From Treponema sp. (GTDB lineage: Bacteria; Spirochaetota; Spirochaetia; Treponematales; Breznakiellaceae): a stretch of 7,088 nt of DNA. Location of the stretch: NCBI GenBank assembly GCA_031284195.1, contig JAITAI010000223.1, positions 1 to 7,088 on the forward strand, read 5' to 3'. The translations under genes were made by a program, and so were the position numbers. The notes under the pieces were generated by a model. It was not told the DNA's origin, ran no database searches, and was given only the letters and a program-made list of their open reading frames with translations. Positions 5,491 through 7,088 of this stretch are shown piece after piece. The first letter of the stretch is position 1, and each line of letters starts with the position of its first letter.

Positions 5491-5569
5491 CCGGGTGTAG
5501 AATCCCCAGGGTAAAGCGGAGTATCTCTATCACAAAGCCGAACCAATGGGGCGGTTTATTTTCAGTCAA
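5447..5569 (-). pseudogene. Short protein-like fragment (40 codons), possibly a gene remnant
   Basis: From a TTG at 5569 the minus strand reads TENKPPHWFGFVIEILRF followed by TLGILHPVDTEAEREGFRKEP and TGA. The composition (amphipathic or hydrophobic segment, then a charged acidic/basic tail) is more protein-like than a chance frame, but there is no ATG, a stop codon lies just upstream, and the only AGG is two bases before the TTG. It overlaps the 76-codon frame in a different phase, so the two may be pieces of one frameshifted gene. Confidence 0.2.
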
Positions 5570-5610
5570 AACCTAAAGGCTTCGCGACACCCGCCCCAAG
5601 TTCAGGCGAG

Positions 5611-5639
5611 TTGACTTTTGGGGTGGGAGAACTTAAACT
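5611..5639 (+). promoter_or_regulatory. Promoter of the CsgG-like/beta-barrel gene
   Basis: TTGACT (5611-5616) is followed after 17 bases by TAAACT (5634-5639), placing the transcript start near 5646 and the ATG at 5671 about 25 nt downstream. The -35 box sits between the arms of an imperfect palindrome, CCGCCCCAA (5591-5599) and TTGGGGTGG (5618-5626), which could be an operator. The TTG at 5611 is therefore promoter DNA and not a start codon. Confidence 0.5.
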
Positions 5640-5670
5640 GGGACACATATTCGTAAAAAAGGGGGACTGG

Positions 5671-6720
5671 ATGAGGAGCTATCGGTGGATAGGGGTTATG
5701 CTGGGGCTGCTGGTGGGGACTTATGCGGCTGCCGGGGGTTCTGTCGATGATCCGGAGGTGTCCCTGGATCAGGCCATTAGGAATGCGGCCAATACCATCA
5801 AGGCGAATTTTGACGAAGGAACCGTGGTAGGGGTGCTGGATTTTAACTCAGGGAACAGCAAACTTGATGATTACATCATGCAGGAGTTGGAGAGCGCCTT
5901 GGTGCAGGGGAAAAAACTGGCCGTAACCGAGCGGAAGAACCTTGAGCAGGTGCGGCAGGAGAAGCTGGCCCAACTGCGGGGGGATGTAAGGGACGAGACT
6001 TCTGCGGCTATTGGGAAGGAACAGGGATGGAGCGTGGTGATACTGGGGGATCTCTTGGATATGAACGATACCTACCGGTTCAGGGTACGGGCAGTGCGGG
6101 TGGAAGAGGCCCTGATAGCCGCGGCCTATGCCGTGGATGTAAGCCCCAAGGATCGGAAGGTGCGGAATCTGCTGGAGGGAAAGAAACCTCCCCAACCCCC
6201 CGTGCCGCCGCTGCCGCCTTCCCCACCCCCGGTTGCTGCTCCGAAAGTGTATTCAACTGTGCTAGGATTCAGTTTTGCCTGGGATGGGGAAGGTCTGGGA
6301 GGGGGAGTGAGGGGATTGGAGTATACGTTTTCCCCCTTCCCCTATTTCGCATTTGGTATTGAGTTTTTTGAGGCGAAAGTAATGACTGATGGCTTCATAG
6401 GTACTTTCTTCCCTATCCATGCGGGGGTCTTGGTTCCGGTGAGTGAACGGATTACCGCGGTGTGTTACGGGAAGATGTATTGGTGGGGGTCCACTTCTGA
6501 GAACTGGGAACCCCTGCTTAATACCGGGCTTAGGTACAATGTTACAGGTGAGCCTAGCGGATACGGAAGAGTTTTTATCACTCCCGGCATTAAGGCCGGG
6601 CTGCTATTCCGCCTGAACGATAAGTTCGGATTAGAACTGAGTTATACAGGAACCTGGTTTACCCAGCGGTATGTCAGCTCCATAGGGCTTGGACTGGTAG
6701 GGTTTTCGGGATCCTTTTAA
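5671..6720 (+). CDS. Secreted CsgG/LpoB-like domain fused to an outer-membrane beta-barrel-like domain
   Basis: A 349-residue protein. The ATG at 5671 has an AGGGGGA site just upstream and begins a signal peptide (MRSYRWIGVMLGLLVGTYAAA, cleavage near residue 21). Residues 31-168 match the CsgG/LpoB-like fold common in treponemes: SLDQAIRNAANTI, GTVVGVLDFNS (50-60), MQELESALV, KLAVTERKNLEQVRQE (82-97), IGKEQGWSVVILGDL (114-128), and a YRFRVRAVRVE strand (135-145). Residues 172-191 are a proline-rich linker. Residues 192-349 are alternating aromatic/glycine strands ending in Phe (GFSGSF), typical of an outer-membrane beta-barrel with a C-terminal aromatic. The likely location is periplasm plus outer membrane, but the function is unknown: envelope assembly or secretion is only suggested by the CsgG kinship. 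It is a single-gene unit with its own promoter. The domain call is good; the barrel is inferred from pattern. Confidence 0.8.
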   Translation: MRSYRWIGVMLGLLVGTYAAAGGSVDDPEVSLDQAIRNAANTIKANFDEGTVVGVLDFNSGNSKLDDYIMQELESALVQGKKLAVTERKNLEQVRQEKLAQLRGDVRDETSAAIGKEQGWSVVILGDLLDMNDTYRFRVRAVRVEEALIAAAYAVDVSPKDRKVRNLLEGKKPPQPPVPPLPPSPPPVAAPKVYSTVLGFSFAWDGEGLGGGVRGLEYTFSPFPYFAFGIEFFEAKVMTDGFIGTFFPIHAGVLVPVSERITAVCYGKMYWWGSTSENWEPLLNTGLRYNVTGEPSGYGRVFITPGIKAGLLFRLNDKFGLELSYTGTWFTQRYVSSIGLGLVGFSGSF

Positions 6721-6783
6721 GAGATACGGAAGTTTTGGGGTATGAGGGATTAAAGACGCCGAATAGGGCACTACCCAAGGTAT

Positions 6784-6811
6784 AAAAAACCCGCCCAGTA
6801 AGATGCAGGGC
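6784..6811 (-). terminator. Weak intrinsic terminator for the gene at the right edge
   Basis: On the minus strand GCCC (6808-6811) and GGGC (6793-6796) pair around an 11-nt loop, followed by GGG and TTTTTT (6784-6789). The stem is short. The T-run context CGGGTTTTTT resembles that at 4966-4975. It lies about 110 bp past the stop of the partial gene; a GGCCG/CGGCC inverted pair (6823-6847) in between may help. Confidence 0.3.
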
Positions 6812-6919
6812 CAACGGTATCTAGGCCGAACTTCCAAACAACGCGGCCCTCTCAAGGCGCCCGCTAACAAGCTAACGCCTCCGACTGATAGGGGACCGCT
6901 TTCATACTCCTCCACCGTT

Positions 6920-7088
6920 CTACTGCAAGTCAAAAGGCTTCAAAAGCTTGTCTACCTGAATGGGCTTGCCCTTTTCATCGTCTACGGTAACTTTGGTGAA
7001 GAGCCAGCCCTCGATACGGGATGGATCAGCGCCTGCGGCGATGAACGGGGCAGGGTCGAGGACAAAGACGATGTCTTTGTCGTTGGTA
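6920..7088 (-). CDS. C-terminal fragment of an unidentified protein (cut by the window end)
   Basis: Fifty-five complete codons read in from the right edge to TAG at 6920-6922. The sequence (IVFVLDPAPFIAAGADPSRI, then EGWLFTKVTVDDEKGKPIQV, then KLLKPFDLQ) has clear protein character, with alternating strands and a conserved-looking EGW-x-F...V-D...GK core. I have the impression of a family of exported spirochaetal proteins but cannot name it. The start, signal peptide and most of the domain lie outside the window. It converges with the CsgG-like gene, with about 200 bp of non-coding DNA between them. Confidence 0.7.
   Translation of the reverse strand, partial: TNDKDIVFVLDPAPFIAAGADPSRIEGWLFTKVTVDDEKGKPIQVDKLLKPFDLQ

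Noticed and set aside
5611..5670. Upstream TTG start extending the CsgG-like protein by 20 residues
   Set aside because: The TTG is the -35 box of a 17-bp-spaced promoter, the extension would precede a clear signal peptide, and the ATG at 5671 has its own ribosome-binding site.
6631..6933. A 100-codon minus-strand frame across the end of the CsgG-like gene
   Set aside because: It overlaps the 3' end of a confident gene and the intergenic terminator-like sequence, and the translated sequence shows no domain or start signal.
1..7088. CRISPR array, tRNA, rRNA, phage genes
   Set aside because: No regularly spaced direct repeats, cloverleaf sequences, conserved rRNA blocks or phage structural genes are visible on either strand.

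Overview
The window looks like chromosomal DNA from a spirochaete, probably a Treponema of the termite-gut type. This is an inference from gene content: a secreted CsgG/LpoB-like domain joined by a proline-rich linker to an outer-membrane-type beta domain, a lipoprotein with a relaxed spirochaetal lipobox, roughly 50% GC in the core genes, and decayed IS5-superfamily elements. No rRNA or other taxonomic marker is present, so the genus is not proven.

Layout. 1-464 (minus) is the N-terminal half of a dead IS5-type transposase, cut by the window edge. 494-1359 is a second, unrelated decayed IS5-superfamily element (IS427-like) on the plus strand; its transposase is shattered but both terminal inverted repeats survive. 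1374-2092 is a strikingly AT-rich segment carrying one membrane-protein gene (minus, DUF1648-like) with its own near-consensus sigma-70 promoter. It is bounded by a 19/20 inverted repeat with a related hairpin just inside each end, so it looks like a small mobile or cassette-like unit.

2232-4783 (minus) is a two-gene operon: a degenerate nucleotidyltransferase-fold protein (259 aa), then a 583-aa lipoprotein with a gluzincin-like HExxH...E zinc-protease signature, 20 nt apart. Upstream on the same strand, 4940-5241 has no ordinary gene but holds a promoter preceded by A-tracts, a long stem-loop with G.U pairs that favour minus-strand RNA, and a branched hairpin ending in a T-run. It may be a small RNA or an attenuating leader for the operon; this is the most interesting unexplained structure in the window.

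5260-5610 holds only weak minus-strand reading frames. 5671-6720 (plus) encodes the secreted CsgG-like/beta-barrel fusion behind its own promoter. 6721-6919 is intergenic, with a weak terminator for the next gene, and 6920-7088 (minus) is the C-terminus of an unidentified protein running off the window.
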